The notes beneath the pieces are model-generated. The model saw only the letters and a list, made by a program, of their open reading frames with translations. It was not told where the DNA came from and did not search any database. This document shows, piece by piece, positions 5,316-5,329 of a DNA stretch of 5,329 nt (its first letter is position 1; every line of letters starts with the position of its first letter). The position numbers and the translations under genes are program-made. Source of the stretch: an uncultured Rhodospirillaceae bacterium (GTDB lineage: Bacteria; Pseudomonadota; Alphaproteobacteria; RF32; CAG-239); NCBI GenBank assembly GCA_900313155.1, contig OMQE01000155.1:1-5329 (forward strand), written 5' to 3'.

Positions 5316-5329
5316 ATATAAATTATTTA

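Noticed and set aside
4706..5321. Plus-strand open frames opposite the paralogue pair (4706-4966, 4957-5256, 5130-5321)
   Set aside because: The mutual similarity with conservative substitutions is in the minus-strand frames, and the terminator after 4681 is placed for the minus strand.

Overview
The window looks like a core-genome segment of an alphaproteobacterium that is only moderately GC-rich (about 40-45% by eye). This rests on the gene families seen: an alphaproteobacterial type PBP1A tail, an IalB-like exported protein directly ahead of rlmN, and an rpsF-rpsR-rplI operon with alphaproteobacterial S18/L9 features. The lineage is inferred and I cannot name a genus. An uncultured, AT-leaning alphaproteobacterium would fit.

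Layout. Positions 1-378 (+) hold the 3' end of a penicillin-binding protein 1A gene. It ends in an acidic tail with three copies of an IGNLIE-like repeat. It converges on a minus-strand pair in which an exported IalB-family protein (1479-1988) is followed, 3 bases later, by rlmN (399-1475). An AT-rich divergent intergenic region (1989-2082) separates this pair from a plus-strand class II CCA-adding tRNA nucleotidyltransferase gene (2083-3291). That gene converges, across one shared bidirectional hairpin terminator (3311-3350), on the minus-strand ribosomal protein operon rpsF-rpsR-rplI (4448 down to 3369). The operon has a recognisable promoter near 4566-4593 and a leader of about 110 bases containing a clear hairpin. 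Upstream, after a second strong terminator (4636-4667), lie two small minus-strand genes of unknown function (4681-4989 and 4998-5315) that are paralogues of each other.

How the genes relate. Most of the window serves translation: RlmN modifies 23S rRNA A2503 (and tRNA A37 in some bacteria), Cca completes tRNA 3' ends, and S6, S18 and L9 are ribosomal proteins. PBP1A and the IalB-like protein act in the cell envelope. The least explained parts are the tandem paralogue pair at the right edge, several unusual residues in the catalytic motifs of the CCA enzyme, the repeat tail of PBP1A, and the structured rpsF leader. I see no mobile element, CRISPR array, tRNA or rRNA gene.
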